Shown here piece by piece: positions 1 through 7,216 of a stretch of DNA of 63,813 nucleotides. The DNA is taken from positions 1 through 63,813 of the IMG/VR virus record IMGVR_UViG_3300044630_005032; one strand, written 5' to 3'. The translations under genes were made by a program, and so were the position numbers. Below the pieces are notes generated by a model. That model did no database searches and was not told where the DNA came from. It saw nothing but the letters and a program-made list of their open reading frames with translations. Position 1 is the first letter of the stretch. Each line of letters begins with the position of its first letter. The DNA is from a virus.

Positions 1-127
1 GGGGGCGGTGGGGGGCTGTGGAGGTTGTTGGCAATGGCAAAGAGCTTGCCAATATGTAACCCATCGTTCCATCTTTTAGTCAAAGGCACCTCCGCCTGAA
101 CTAGCGCCTCCCGCAGAAAAGCGGCAA
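1..127. repeat. Terminal direct repeat / assembly overlap, left copy
   Basis: Bases 1-127 are identical to 63687-63813. A third exact copy lies at 62891-63017. The length of 127 is typical of an assembler overlap, so the first and last copies are probably one physical copy and the real circle is about 63,686 bp with two copies. Confidence 0.85.
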
Positions 128-251
128 AAGCGCGGCGAAAGTCGGCAGGCGAAGAAGGTAGGTCGTCGAGGCTTGTGAAAGTAAGAATTGCCGCATTAAA
201 TGCCGCCCTTGCTTCTGGTATCTCTACCGGGAATTCAACGTGCTTGCTCAC
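1..251 (-). CDS. Small unknown protein with proline hinge, 5' part (cut by window start)
   Basis: The GTG at 251-249 opens a frame that runs leftwards off base 1. The same frame is entered at base 63813 and stops at 63587-63589, so on the closed circle this is one gene. Visible order: a variable start (VSKHVEFPVE), FLREALVQAEVPLTKRW, then IANNLHSPPPPPPT. It is a close paralogue of 62791-63138 and a distant relative of 5435-5803 (IADNLHALPPPPPT). The GTG overlaps the stop of the gene at 248-436 (GTGA), so the two are probably translationally coupled. No membrane segment or catalytic motif is visible; function unknown. Confidence 0.6.
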   Translation of the reverse strand, partial: MSKHVEFPVEIPEARAAFNAAILTFTSLDDLPSSPADFRRAFAAFLREALVQAEVPLTKRWNDGLHIGKLFAIANNLHSPPPP

Positions 252-436
252 GCCGGCACCCCCTGCTGCTGGGTGCGGACAACGTGAAGCGCGAAGTCAA
301 GAACATCATCAAACGGGTTGGCTTGACGCCAGGCGTCGTACTCGGCCCGCAGTTGTGCGCGGCTGCTGCGCTCAGCTGGGGTTAGCTCGGGGCCGTCGTC
401 GTGGGGCTCTAGCGAGAGGTGTCGCGCAAGGTCCAT
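248..436 (-). CDS. Small unknown protein, free form of a C-terminal domain
   Basis: 62 residues from the ATG at 436, starting MDLARHLSLEPHDDGPELTP. It is the stand-alone version of the C-terminal third of the 151-residue protein at 63135-63590 (MDLARHLSLEPHDDEPDLTP). First gene of the leftward operon that crosses the closure point: a promoter-like segment lies just upstream (468-491) and its stop overlaps the GTG of the next gene. Acidic N-terminal half and a helical ANPFDDVLDFALH tail. No known function. Confidence 0.55.
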   Translation of the reverse strand: MDLARHLSLEPHDDGPELTPAERSSRAQLRAEYDAWRQANPFDDVLDFALHVVRTQQQGVPA

Positions 437-467
437 GGTGTTGCGGGTCGTTGGTGGTGGTGCGGCT

Positions 468-491
468 GTTGCCGTTCCGCAACTCTAAGCC
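468..491 (-). promoter_or_regulatory. Early-type leftward promoter with leader hairpin
   Basis: On the minus strand TAGAGT (487-482) follows AATGGCT, and a short hairpin GTTGC/GCAAC (483-468, loop GGAACG) lies immediately downstream, then a CACCACCACC-rich leader to the ATG at 436. This matches the layout of the other early starts. A GGCTTA half-site (491-486) overlaps the box. Confidence 0.4.
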
Positions 492-1126
492 ATTGCTTCC
501 GCTTTTGCAAAGCAGGTGCTGCGGTTTCGTAGCGCATCGAGCCAGACGACCGTTTCGAGCCCGGTGACCCAGGGCACGGTGCAGTCGTCCGGGTCGTGCT
601 CGGTGGTAGTGACGCCAAGGGGGCTGGCCCAGATCAGAAAGGGCCGATCGATCACGGTGCGGAGCTGATCGGAGCCCATCACCAGGGCCCCGCCAAGGGC
701 AGCAAGCCAGGGCTCGGGGATGGCTGGGGGCTGGGCCTCAGTGATCAGCAGGGCGATGCCGAGGGCGCCATCAGGGAACCTCAGCAGTAGATCGGCGGTG
801 GTGGCCACCCGGAGGCGGTGGTCAGCTAGGTGGATCGGCGCCGCAATGATCTGCGCCCTTTCCCATAGGCCCCAGGAGGCGAGGTGCGCGGTTGTGCGGC
901 CGATCGGGTCCTTCCCCCCGCTGAAGCGCTCTACACGCCCTCCTGCTGCTCGCTGGCGGGCCATGCGGGCAAAGCTGCGGCGAACGGTGCCGTTGGGCTG
1001 GCTAATGCGCTGCTCGGGGTAGAGGCTGGCGACCACCTCGGCCGCCGTGCGGCGGATCAAAGCGCCGCTCTGGTGTTCGTAGATGCCGGGGATCGGTGTG
1101 GGCTTGCAGGTGGGGGAAAACATCAC
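485..1126 (-). CDS. Unknown protein coupled to the C5 methyltransferase
   Basis: 213 residues; its ATG overlaps the stop of the methyltransferase gene (ATGA at 1123-1126), so the two are co-translated. The N-terminal half is Arg-rich (RRSFARMARQRAAGGR). The second half has alternating hydrophobic strands, ADLLLRFPDGALGIALLITE, which faintly recall the D..(D/E)xK core of PD-(D/E)XK nucleases, but the expected lysine is absent (TEAQ). A partner nuclease for the methyltransferase is therefore only a guess. Confidence 0.6.
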   Translation of the reverse strand: MMFSPTCKPTPIPGIYEHQSGALIRRTAAEVVASLYPEQRISQPNGTVRRSFARMARQRAAGGRVERFSGGKDPIGRTTAHLASWGLWERAQIIAAPIHLADHRLRVATTADLLLRFPDGALGIALLITEAQPPAIPEPWLAALGGALVMGSDQLRTVIDRPFLIWASPLGVTTTEHDPDDCTVPWVTGLETVVWLDALRNRSTCFAKAEAMA

Positions 1127-2139
1127 TGGCCCCCCATAGAACCGGCCAGCTCCAGCACCCGCGCCAGCGGCACCATCGCCACCTGAGGCACCACGGCATT
1201 GCCCAGCGCCTTCAGGCGGTCCACCCTGGAGGGAACCCCATCATCTCCTCGACGAACGACGGGTTCAGATACATAGGCCCGCCAGTCGGGGTTGAGTCGT
1301 TGCGGAGCAGGTGGCCAGGCAGGCTGGCCCGCCCTCGCTGCGAGGGCGGCAAGGTGCTGTTCTTGCTGTCGTTCACCGTTGGCGTGGGAATCAGACGCGC
1401 TACGACCGTTTCCAGATTCGGGAACCGCGCTGGGTCCTGATTGCCTTCCGTGTCCAGCCGGGCGGCCATCGCCGAGCAGGTGCGCGGTGTTGGCAGCAAC
1501 TGCGCCGCAATCGTCAGCGGCATTCCCATCCCGTTGCCATTGTTGGCAGTCAGCTTCACCCGCTCCCGCCGCGCAAGCCACGTCTCCGGCCTCTCCCCAT
1601 CGTTCGCAACGCACGCCGCGGGCGTCGGCAGCCCCGGCGTCCCGTCCGGTCCGATAAGCAACGCACCACCACCGGTCGCGTCGGTGGCAGGCTCCCAGAG
1701 CGCTCGCCGGAATGCACGCCCATTCACAGTCGTACCCGATCGCGGCCAGTTCCCCGAGAACGGTATTGAGCCCGTTGGAAACAATGGCAGCGACGTTTTC
1801 CAGCACGACGTATCGGGGTCGAACCACGCGAACGACTCGCATGAGTTCGTAGAACAACCCCGAGCGGGTGCCTTCTTTGATGCCGGCTTGTTTGCCGGCA
1901 ACGCTGATGTCGGTGCAGGGAAATCCACCGCAAACAACGTCGGCTGAGCCTGCTGCCGCCTTGAAAGTGCGGATGTCATCGTGAATGGGAACGGAGGGCC
2001 AGTGTTTGGCAAGGATGCGTTGGCAGAACGGCTCACGCTCCACAAACTGCACGGTTTCAATTCCACCCAGCCAGCGAGCGGCGAGGCTGAAGCCGCCGAT
2101 GCCGCTGAAGGTGTCGATCATGCGAAGGGGTGTCATCAC
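1123..2139 (-). CDS. dcm: DNA (cytosine-5) methyltransferase
   Basis: 338 residues. Motif I DTFSGIGGF (residues 9-17), motif IV GGFPCTDIS with catalytic Cys near 75, motif VI VVLENV near 112-116, motif VIII CHRRDRWW near 151-158 and motif X LKALGNAVVPQ near the C-terminus are all present in the usual order, so it should be active. It would transfer methyl from S-adenosylmethionine to cytosine, presumably protecting phage DNA from a host restriction enzyme. The short target-recognition region (about residues 200-290) is low in complexity, so specificity cannot be predicted. Start overlaps the stop of 2136-2891. Confidence 0.93.
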   Translation of the reverse strand: MMTPLRMIDTFSGIGGFSLAARWLGGIETVQFVEREPFCQRILAKHWPSVPIHDDIRTFKAAAGSADVVCGGFPCTDISVAGKQAGIKEGTRSGLFYELMRVVRVVRPRYVVLENVAAIVSNGLNTVLGELAAIGYDCEWACIPASALGACHRRDRWWCVAYRTGRDAGAADARGVRCERWGEAGDVACAAGAGEADCQQWQRDGNAADDCGAVAANTAHLLGDGRPAGHGRQSGPSAVPESGNGRSASDSHANGERQQEQHLAALAARAGQPAWPPAPQRLNPDWRAYVSEPVVRRGDDGVPSRVDRLKALGNAVVPQVAMVPLARVLELAGSMGGQ

Positions 2140-2891
2140 CGGAGCCCCCTGGCAACAGGCCCCACCAAGTCAGCCATCAGCCCCTCGGCGGAAGGCTTCG
2201 TAGCCTCGCCCTCTAGGGCTTCCTGCAACATCCGGTCCACGGTCTGGCCATTGCGCAAAACCCAGGCGGCAACGGTTTCGATTTTGGTTTCCGTCAGGAA
2301 CGGGGCGCCCATCAGCACCTGCTTGAAAAAAGAGCGACCCATGTTCAGTTGCAGAGGCGTCCAGGTGCCCGTGTCAACCCCAGCGTCTCGCAAATCCTTC
2401 ACAGCCTTCATCACCTCCCGCAGGTGGGCCCGCCGCTGCTCGTCGGTTTGCTGCAGCCACGGTGGGCCGTTACCACCGGCTCCCTCGGGAAGGCGCGGGG
2501 TCGTATCCAGCCTCACTTCATCCCGGACCGGTGCAGTGTCGTGGAAACAATCACGGCGGGCCATGCGTTGAGCTAAATCAAGTCGCAGCCCCCTGTCCAA
2601 CAAGGGCTGATCGGTAAAAGTCTCCAATCCACGCTGTTCTTTTGTTGTTCGCTTAACCGGATAAACGTAGCGAAGGAGCGCTATGTGAGGCGCAATGTCC
2701 CTCTGTGGCTCTGGGTCAAGCACCCGCTGCTGAACCGCGTACAGCAGGATTTCGTCAGAGAGGTCAATCTTCGCCCGCTCGGGGAAAGTGTCCCACATCA
2801 TCACCAGGGCCGCTGCCGATAACGGCTTCGCCATCGGCAGGATTTGCATCAGCGAGGTGATGGCTACCTGGAACTGCTGAAGGCTGATCAC
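2136..2891 (-). CDS. Unknown protein in the replication operon (lambda-P position)
   Basis: 251 residues, ATGA-coupled to the O-like initiator upstream and to the methyltransferase downstream. Soluble, helical. Stretches such as KVKDLRDAG-like helices and TETKIETVAAWVLRNGQTVDRMLQEAL are visible, but no nucleotide-binding or metal motif. Position directly after an O-like initiator is where lambdoid phages carry the helicase loader P, so a loader role is a synteny-based inference. Could equally be a regulator. Confidence 0.65.
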   Translation of the reverse strand: MISLQQFQVAITSLMQILPMAKPLSAAALVMMWDTFPERAKIDLSDEILLYAVQQRVLDPEPQRDIAPHIALLRYVYPVKRTTKEQRGLETFTDQPLLDRGLRLDLAQRMARRDCFHDTAPVRDEVRLDTTPRLPEGAGGNGPPWLQQTDEQRRAHLREVMKAVKDLRDAGVDTGTWTPLQLNMGRSFFKQVLMGAPFLTETKIETVAAWVLRNGQTVDRMLQEALEGEATKPSAEGLMADLVGPVARGLR

Positions 2892-3928
2892 GCAACCACC
2901 TCAGCGAGCAGGGTTTGCTGAGAGGCGGCAGCAGCGGCTGCCTTGCGGGCATCGCGGGCCTGGATGAACGCGACGGCAGCGGCGGCGTTTTCCTCAGGGG
3001 TTGGGCGGCGGTTGCAGGTGGTGCCCTGCTGCATCCCGAACTTCCGCCAGTTGCCGTAGCTGACCGACAGCCACGGCTTGATCGGGGCTCTGTCAATGCC
3101 GGTCTGAAGCTGGGTGCGGACCATCTCGGTTCCGCCTTGTGGATCCTGCTGGATCAGGCCGAGCTGTTTGATCAGATCATCCCAGGCTTGCTGGGTGCGG
3201 GCTCCGGCTTTCACGGCCCAGAAACCCAGAATCTCGGGATGGACGGGCAGTAGCTCGGCAGGGATCAGGTCGTGTGAGGGCTGGAAGCGCGGCTTCCGCG
3301 CTGGCTTGGTCAGGGCCATGGTCTGCGGTGGTGGTTCTGAAACTTTAGCCGATTTCGGGCTTTTGGAAAGCGCAGCATCAACGGGCAAGGCTTCGACCGT
3401 GATCAACTCGCCCTGCCCCTCGCCCGCGTTCCCCCCACTGGGGGGTAAGGGGGGTTCTAATGCTTTCTTAGAATTGATCTTCTTAGATTTATCTACTTCC
3501 TGTCCGTCTCCCGGACACTCCCTGTCCGTCTCCCGGACACTCCCTGTCCGTCTCCCGGACACTCCTTGTCCGTCTCCCGGACACTCCCTGTCCGTCTCCC
3601 GGACACTCTGGGCGGACTGTTCGGCCTCAACCTGCCAATGCGTTTCCCAGATCGTCAGCCGATAGCGCGTTGAAGTGCTCCGCCCGTTTTCAAGAAATGC
3701 CCGCTCACGCCTGACCCAGCCCTTACGCTCAAGGCCTGTGAGGACCAAGCAAAGCGTGCTCTTAGCCATCCCAGCTTCCTTGTGCAGCAGTTCCAGGCCT
3801 GGGTGAATGTTCGGGTAGTGACTTTGCAGGCACCACATGACCGCCAGCTCCAATGGAGTGGTCTTGCCTCTCAACCAGTTCGGCAAAGCCGTAAATGTGG
3901 GCTTCTGCCCGATGTACTCGGTTGCCAT
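2888..3928 (-). CDS. Lambda-O-like replication initiator with winged-helix N-terminus
   Basis: 346 residues from the ATG at 3928, preceded by GGAAAG at suitable spacing; a start at 3979 would add 17 residues. Residues about 5-100 form a MarR/O-type winged helix: TPLELAVMWCLQSHYPN, GLELLHKEAGMAKSTLC (recognition helix), LERKGWVRRERAFL, STRYRLTIW. The middle is encoded by five 22-bp DNA repeats whose period is not a multiple of three, so the peptide cycles through all frames (SVRETDRE, CPGDGQGV, SGRRTG). The C-terminal part (RFQPSHDLIPAELLPVHPEI onwards) is globular. In lambda the O gene contains the origin iterons to which O itself binds; the same arrangement here is the main argument for the call. 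Confidence 0.7.
   Translation of the reverse strand: MATEYIGQKPTFTALPNWLRGKTTPLELAVMWCLQSHYPNIHPGLELLHKEAGMAKSTLCLVLTGLERKGWVRRERAFLENGRSTSTRYRLTIWETHWQVEAEQSAQSVRETDRECPGDGQGVSGRRTGSVRETDRECPGDGQEVDKSKKINSKKALEPPLPPSGGNAGEGQGELITVEALPVDAALSKSPKSAKVSEPPPQTMALTKPARKPRFQPSHDLIPAELLPVHPEILGFWAVKAGARTQQAWDDLIKQLGLIQQDPQGGTEMVRTQLQTGIDRAPIKPWLSVSYGNWRKFGMQQGTTCNRRPTPEENAAAAVAFIQARDARKAAAAAASQQTLLAEVVA
3452..3609. repeat. Five 22-bp iterons plus AT-rich tract inside the initiator gene: candidate replication origin
   Basis: Five contiguous near-identical units at 3500-3521, 3522-3543, 3544-3565, 3566-3587 and 3588-3609, each carrying the inverted repeat GTCCG-TCTCC-CGGAC. Next to them at 3456-3499 is the most AT-rich tract of the neighbourhood (TTCTTAGATTTATCTAC). 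In gene direction the order is iterons then AT-rich tract, as in lambda ori. A CCCCCC-ACT-GGGGGG inverted repeat lies at 3431-3446. Confidence 0.65.
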
Positions 3929-3956
3929 GTAGAGTCTTTCCGTTGGTATTGATCTG

Positions 3957-3992
3957 AAAGCCTCCCGAGCTGGCCGCATGGGGGGCTTTTTT
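3957..3992 (+). terminator. Rho-independent terminator on the strand opposite the initiator gene
   Basis: Ten-bp stem AAAGCCTCCC/GGGGGGCTTT (3957-3966 with 3980-3989, one T-G pair), followed by a six-T run (3987-3992). No rightward gene ends here, so it would end a short transcript antisense to the start of the initiator gene, or stop stray rightward transcription before the regulator. Confidence 0.6.
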
Positions 3993-4128
3993 GTGCCTGG
4001 CAGGACAAGCCCTCGCCATCACTGCCCCTCATCTTAAGCCAACTGCAACATGCCGCTCCAGTTTCGCAACTGCCATGGCCCATCTTGCCGCATGGTGCTG
4101 TAACGGGCGTGCAGCAGGCCGCAACCTA

Positions 4129-4146
4129 TAAGCCGTTAAAGGCTTA
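4129..4146. promoter_or_regulatory. Operator-like palindrome upstream of the regulator
   Basis: TAAGCC-N6-GGCTTA, a perfect 6-bp inverted repeat with a GTTAAA spacer, 11 bases before the ATG at 4157 and overlapping a TATAAG box (4127-4132). Single GGCTTA/TAAGCC copies overlap the -10 region of most early promoters in the window, so it may be the binding site of the adjacent regulator. Confidence 0.45.
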
Positions 4147-4156
4147 CGGTTGCCTT

Positions 4157-5005
4157 ATGAAAGTCACCACCGACCTTCGCCAGTCGCTCGATTGGCCCGA
4201 CCTGCCCCCGCCACCAACTCCGACCGTGCCCGACTCCCTGCCCCCAGGCCGCCAGCTTTCCTCCCGCCGTCACCTGATGGGCCGGCAGCACCTTTCGGCG
4301 GTTTTGAATTTCTGGATGGCCCGTACCGGCCTCTCCCATGAGCAGCTGGGCTCGATTGCCGACTGGGCCCTGAGCGAGAAGGGCTGGCTGTCGTCGCCGC
4401 AGCTCAGTCACCTGCGCAATGGGAGCGTCGTCAAGCCATCCCATCGGAACCTCGACGCCCTCGGCGGTGCCAATGAGGCGATCTGGCTATGGCAGAAGCG
4501 AGGCCCCGAGGTGTGCATGAGGCGCTACGGGCCGCACTCGGCTTACCGGATCGAAGACCAGTGGTTGAACAACGCAATCTGGCTCCATCACCCTCACCAC
4601 ACGGATGAAGCCCTCAACTACGCGGATTTCTGCGATCTGCAGGCGGGCTATCTGGTGCTGCCCTATCTGGGTGAGGTGAACCTGTCACCAAGCGAAGCCA
4701 AGGGCCTCAGCCAGGCCCTGGCCGATCTGTTTGACCGGCTTGCCCAGGAGCGAATGGGGGCAGGGCGATCGATGCGCGAGGCACTCGACGCCGTGTTGTG
4801 TGCCTACCCCTCCTCCGCCTCGCCTGATCGCCGCGATCACCTGCGATCAGTGATCCTCGGCACAGCCGACTACACCAAGACCGAGCTGGAGAAGGAACTG
4901 TTCATGCTGGCTGAGACGGTCAGGCAGCTTCGAGGGCTACCGGAAGGGGACTATGGACCTGCGGAGCTTCACGCAGAGTTGTCAGCATGCCGCCGCCGTG
5001 CCTGA
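4157..5005 (+). CDS. Putative transcriptional regulator / repressor
   Basis: 282 residues from the ATG at 4157; the frame also has an upstream start at 4085, but that would span the operator palindrome. After a Pro-rich N-terminus, residues about 59-90 (LSHEQLGSIADWAL, SSPQLSHLRNG) resemble a helix-turn-helix of the XRE kind. The long C-terminal part is helical (TELEKELFMLAETVRQLRG) and may serve in dimerisation. It is the only gene divergent from the replication operon, where temperate phages keep the repressor. No peptidase motif of the LexA type is seen. Role inferred from position and the HTH-like segment. Confidence 0.6.
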   Translation: MKVTTDLRQSLDWPDLPPPPTPTVPDSLPPGRQLSSRRHLMGRQHLSAVLNFWMARTGLSHEQLGSIADWALSEKGWLSSPQLSHLRNGSVVKPSHRNLDALGGANEAIWLWQKRGPEVCMRRYGPHSAYRIEDQWLNNAIWLHHPHHTDEALNYADFCDLQAGYLVLPYLGEVNLSPSEAKGLSQALADLFDRLAQERMGAGRSMREALDAVLCAYPSSASPDRRDHLRSVILGTADYTKTELEKELFMLAETVRQLRGLPEGDYGPAELHAELSACRRRA

Positions 5006-5138
5006 CCACATGGAACAGGTAGGAGCCGTTTAGCCACACCTCAGCCTCGGTGATGGCTGTCTGCTCGCACAGAGCACGCCAAACGGCATCAGCCTGCTCC
5101 TGATTTGCTGCGTGGATGCGGATCGGGGGGGTTGACAT
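4920..5138 (-). CDS. Small unknown protein, convergent with the regulator
   Basis: 72 residues from the ATG at 5138 (MSTPPIRIHAANQEQADAVW). Its 3' end overlaps the 3' end of the regulator gene by 86 bp. Composition is balanced and looks coding (AITEAEVWLNGSYLFHVV). No known domain. An upstream start at 5189 exists but would read through a poly-C tract. Confidence 0.4.
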   Translation of the reverse strand: MSTPPIRIHAANQEQADAVWRALCEQTAITEAEVWLNGSYLFHVVRHGGGMLTTLREAPQVHSPLPVALEAA

Positions 5139-5335
5139 GATGCGAAACGGCGTGATGAAAGTGCACTCCAGCCCCCCCCCCTCCCGCAAGCTTTTGCATC
5201 ATCCTGCTGCTTAAGTGCAGCGAGGATGCAGAGCTAGTCCTTTGCTCTCGCAAGTATGTTACGAAAGCCTAACGAATATGCAGCAAGTGCATAACGCAAT
5301 AGGAGTTGGTGAAGCGGCTGCCGTGGCAATCCTAG

Positions 5336-5397
5336 CCGTTGCGGTTCCCAAACGGCTTAGGGATGGCGTAGAATTGCAAAGCCAGGGGGCAGCCCCC
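5336..5397 (+). promoter_or_regulatory. Early promoter with leader hairpin for the recombination operon
   Basis: GTTGCGGTTCCCAAACGGC (5337-5356) is followed after about 12 bp by TAGAAT (5369-5374) and then the hairpin GGGGG-CAG-CCCCC (5385-5397). The same upstream block and spacing recur before 23592 and, on the other strand, near 41040. Bases 5190-5335 between the convergent gene and this promoter hold no gene I can support. Confidence 0.5.
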
Positions 5398-5434
5398 GCG
5401 GCCAAGCTCTGGCAACACTACCGCCGATCTTCCT

Positions 5435-5803
5435 ATGGCACACGACGAATTTCCGCCGCTGACGGACCGGTCCCTAAGAATCCTGCAATCTGCAAACCTT
5501 GCTAACTGCCGTGACATTCCTGGCGGGGTTCGCCCTTTTGCCGCCGCCGTGATCCGTGAGGCGATAAATCAGGCTGCTCCGTTTCGCATAGGTTTCCACC
5601 TGGTCGTAGAAGTTGCGGACCTTTCACGCATCGCCGACAATCTCCACGCCTTGCCACCACCCCCGCCGACACGGGAGCAGATGGAGGAGGCGCTGCAACA
5701 CCTGATCGATATGTATGGCGCCAGGGTGGCCGGAGAATCGACTGATGAGCTCCTGCAAACCCTGCGGGCCGGCATCGCCCACCACTGCAAGGTGCAGCCA
5801 TGA
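5435..5803 (+). CDS. Small unknown protein with IADNLH-Pro hinge
   Basis: 122 residues from the ATG after the leader hairpin. The segment AAAVIREAINQAAP...RIADNLHALPPPPPT is shared with the paralogues at 62791-63138 and across the closure point (IANNLHSPPPPPPT). First gene of the rightward early operon; stop overlaps the start of the Rad52-family gene. Function unknown. Confidence 0.65.
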   Translation: MAHDEFPPLTDRSLRILQSANLANCRDIPGGVRPFAAAVIREAINQAAPFRIGFHLVVEVADLSRIADNLHALPPPPPTREQMEEALQHLIDMYGARVAGESTDELLQTLRAGIAHHCKVQP

Positions 5804-6747
5804 CCGAAGCCTCGGGGCACGCACCGCTCATCCCTCAACACGGGTTTTCACCCGAACAGATCACAGCCCTTTCTGGCCCCCTCGCCCGTGCTCACGTCAA
5901 GCAGCGCAAGCAAGGCGGCAGTAGCGTTAGCTACATTGAAGGTTGGGTAGCGATTGCCGAAGCTAATCGCATCTTTGGTTTTGATTGCTGGCAACGTGAA
6001 ACCATCCTGCTTAATTGTGCCAGCCAGTCAGAGCGTCTTATAGGAAGAGATCAAAAGCAAGGTTGGGGAGTCACCTACGTGGCTCGCGTTCGGATTACTG
6101 TCACAGCAGGTGATCGCCCTCCACTGATCCGAGAGGGAAGTGGCGCTGGCCACGGCATCGATGTTGACCTAGGGCAGGCGCATGAATCCGCCCTTAAGGA
6201 GGCCGAAACTGATGCCATGAAGCGGGCGCTGATGACCTTTGGGAACCCGTTTGGCCTTGCTCTATACGACAAGCAGCAACGGGAAGTAGAAGGAACCTCT
6301 GAGTCTGCTCGGAGCACCGAAAGGCCAGCATCGCAACAGGCTGCGGCAGGTTCACCAGTTTCCCGCCCATCAGCAGCAGCCCCTCCTGTTCGGCGTGGTT
6401 CTCCTGCTGGTCAGGCAGTTCCAGCCGGCCAGGCGAACACCAGGCCGCAACAGGCTGCCCAGCCGCAGCAGCAGGCCGCTAGCGGTGCCCAGCCCACTAC
6501 AGCTGCCATGGCCTACCTGCGCTGCCAGCAGGCGGGGCTAACCGAAGCCGGCATGCGTGCCATGGCCACTGAGATCAGCAAGGGGGCCACGGCCGCCGTT
6601 GCCGCCCTTTCCGAGGCGACTCAGCACAAGCTGGCAACCACAGGAGTTCCCGAGGAATGGGTCCAGAGGTACAACGCTGCCGGTGCTGCCCTGACCGACG
6701 ACGACCCCGATCTGCCGCGCACCTGGGATGCTCCCGCTGCCGCTTGA
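5800..6747 (+). CDS. Rad52/Rad22-family single-strand annealing protein
   Basis: 315 residues. The N-terminal ~165 residues carry the family pattern: an L..PL..AHVKQRKQGG start, SVSYIEGWVAIAEANRIFGF, CWQRETI, then ALKEAETDAMKRALMTFGN. This part forms the oligomeric DNA-annealing ring in Rad52 proteins. Residues about 170-245 are a disordered Ala/Gln/Pro linker, and the tail may bind partners. It would promote strand annealing during phage recombination, together with the SSB and RusA encoded just downstream. Confidence 0.85.
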   Translation: MTEASGHAPLIPQHGFSPEQITALSGPLARAHVKQRKQGGSSVSYIEGWVAIAEANRIFGFDCWQRETILLNCASQSERLIGRDQKQGWGVTYVARVRITVTAGDRPPLIREGSGAGHGIDVDLGQAHESALKEAETDAMKRALMTFGNPFGLALYDKQQREVEGTSESARSTERPASQQAAAGSPVSRPSAAAPPVRRGSPAGQAVPAGQANTRPQQAAQPQQQAASGAQPTTAAMAYLRCQQAGLTEAGMRAMATEISKGATAAVAALSEATQHKLATTGVPEEWVQRYNAAGAALTDDDPDLPRTWDAPAAA

Positions 6748-6782
6748 TCAATCCTTTCCCGTTCACCTTTGCAACAAATCAC

Positions 6783-7166
6783 ATGGCAATGACCAAAAAA
6801 GAGCAAGCAGCAATGCAAGCCGCGATTGACCGCGCCGATACTCTTGCGGCTTTGCGGTGGACAAACCCGGTTGAGCGAGATGTAGACGTGCCTAAGGATG
6901 GCTACAGCGAAGGCTGGGATTACAACGCCTGGAATAAGAATGTGTTTATTGGTTGGAGCAGTCGTGTTTCACATGGAACTGGCGCTGCGCCTGATGCAGG
7001 AAAACACAAGACTGGAAGCCAAATGGCCCGACGCTATTACTCAACCGAAGCGCTGGCGCTGGCTGCGATGCGGCACGAAATTGAGCTAAAGGTAGCGGCT
7101 GATCTGCTCAAGATCGACCGACAGATTGCCGCTGCGTTGGACAAAAGCAGCTCCGAAACCGCCTGA
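6783..7166 (+). CDS. Unknown protein in the recombination operon
   Basis: 127 residues from the ATG at 6783. Starts with a helix rich in Ala/Gln (KKEQAAMQAAIDRADTLAAL); the centre is aromatic (GYSEGWDYNAWNKNVFIGWS) and the C-terminus is a long helix (ALALAAMRHEIELKVAADLL). Lies between the annealing protein and SSB, so a recombination accessory role is possible but unsupported by any motif. Confidence 0.65.
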   Translation: MAMTKKEQAAMQAAIDRADTLAALRWTNPVERDVDVPKDGYSEGWDYNAWNKNVFIGWSSRVSHGTGAAPDAGKHKTGSQMARRYYSTEALALAAMRHEIELKVAADLLKIDRQIAAALDKSSSETA

Positions 7167-7176
7167 TCATCGGCCC

Positions 7177-7193
7177 GCCGGGGCCAACCCGGC
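7177..7193 (+). repeat. Intergenic hairpin GCCGGG/CCCGGC (copy 1)
   Basis: Six-bp stem with a five-base loop, within CGGCCCGCCGGGGCC directly after a stop and 23 bases before the SSB ATG. Related hairpins with compensated stem changes lie at 8963-8979 and 9893-9909. No T-run follows, so it is probably not a terminator. Confidence 0.5.
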
Positions 7194-7216
7194 AACCTCC
7201 ACTAACCCAACATCCC

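Noticed and set aside
1212-2066. 284-residue leftward frame overlapping the methyltransferase
   Set aside because: Shadow frame of dcm, which has all catalytic motifs.
3500-3609. CRISPR-like direct repeats
   Set aside because: The five repeats are contiguous with no spacers and lie inside a coding gene; no cas genes nearby.
3114-3665. 183-residue rightward frame antisense to the initiator
   Set aside because: Its repetitive part only reflects the iterons; no ribosome site or coupling.
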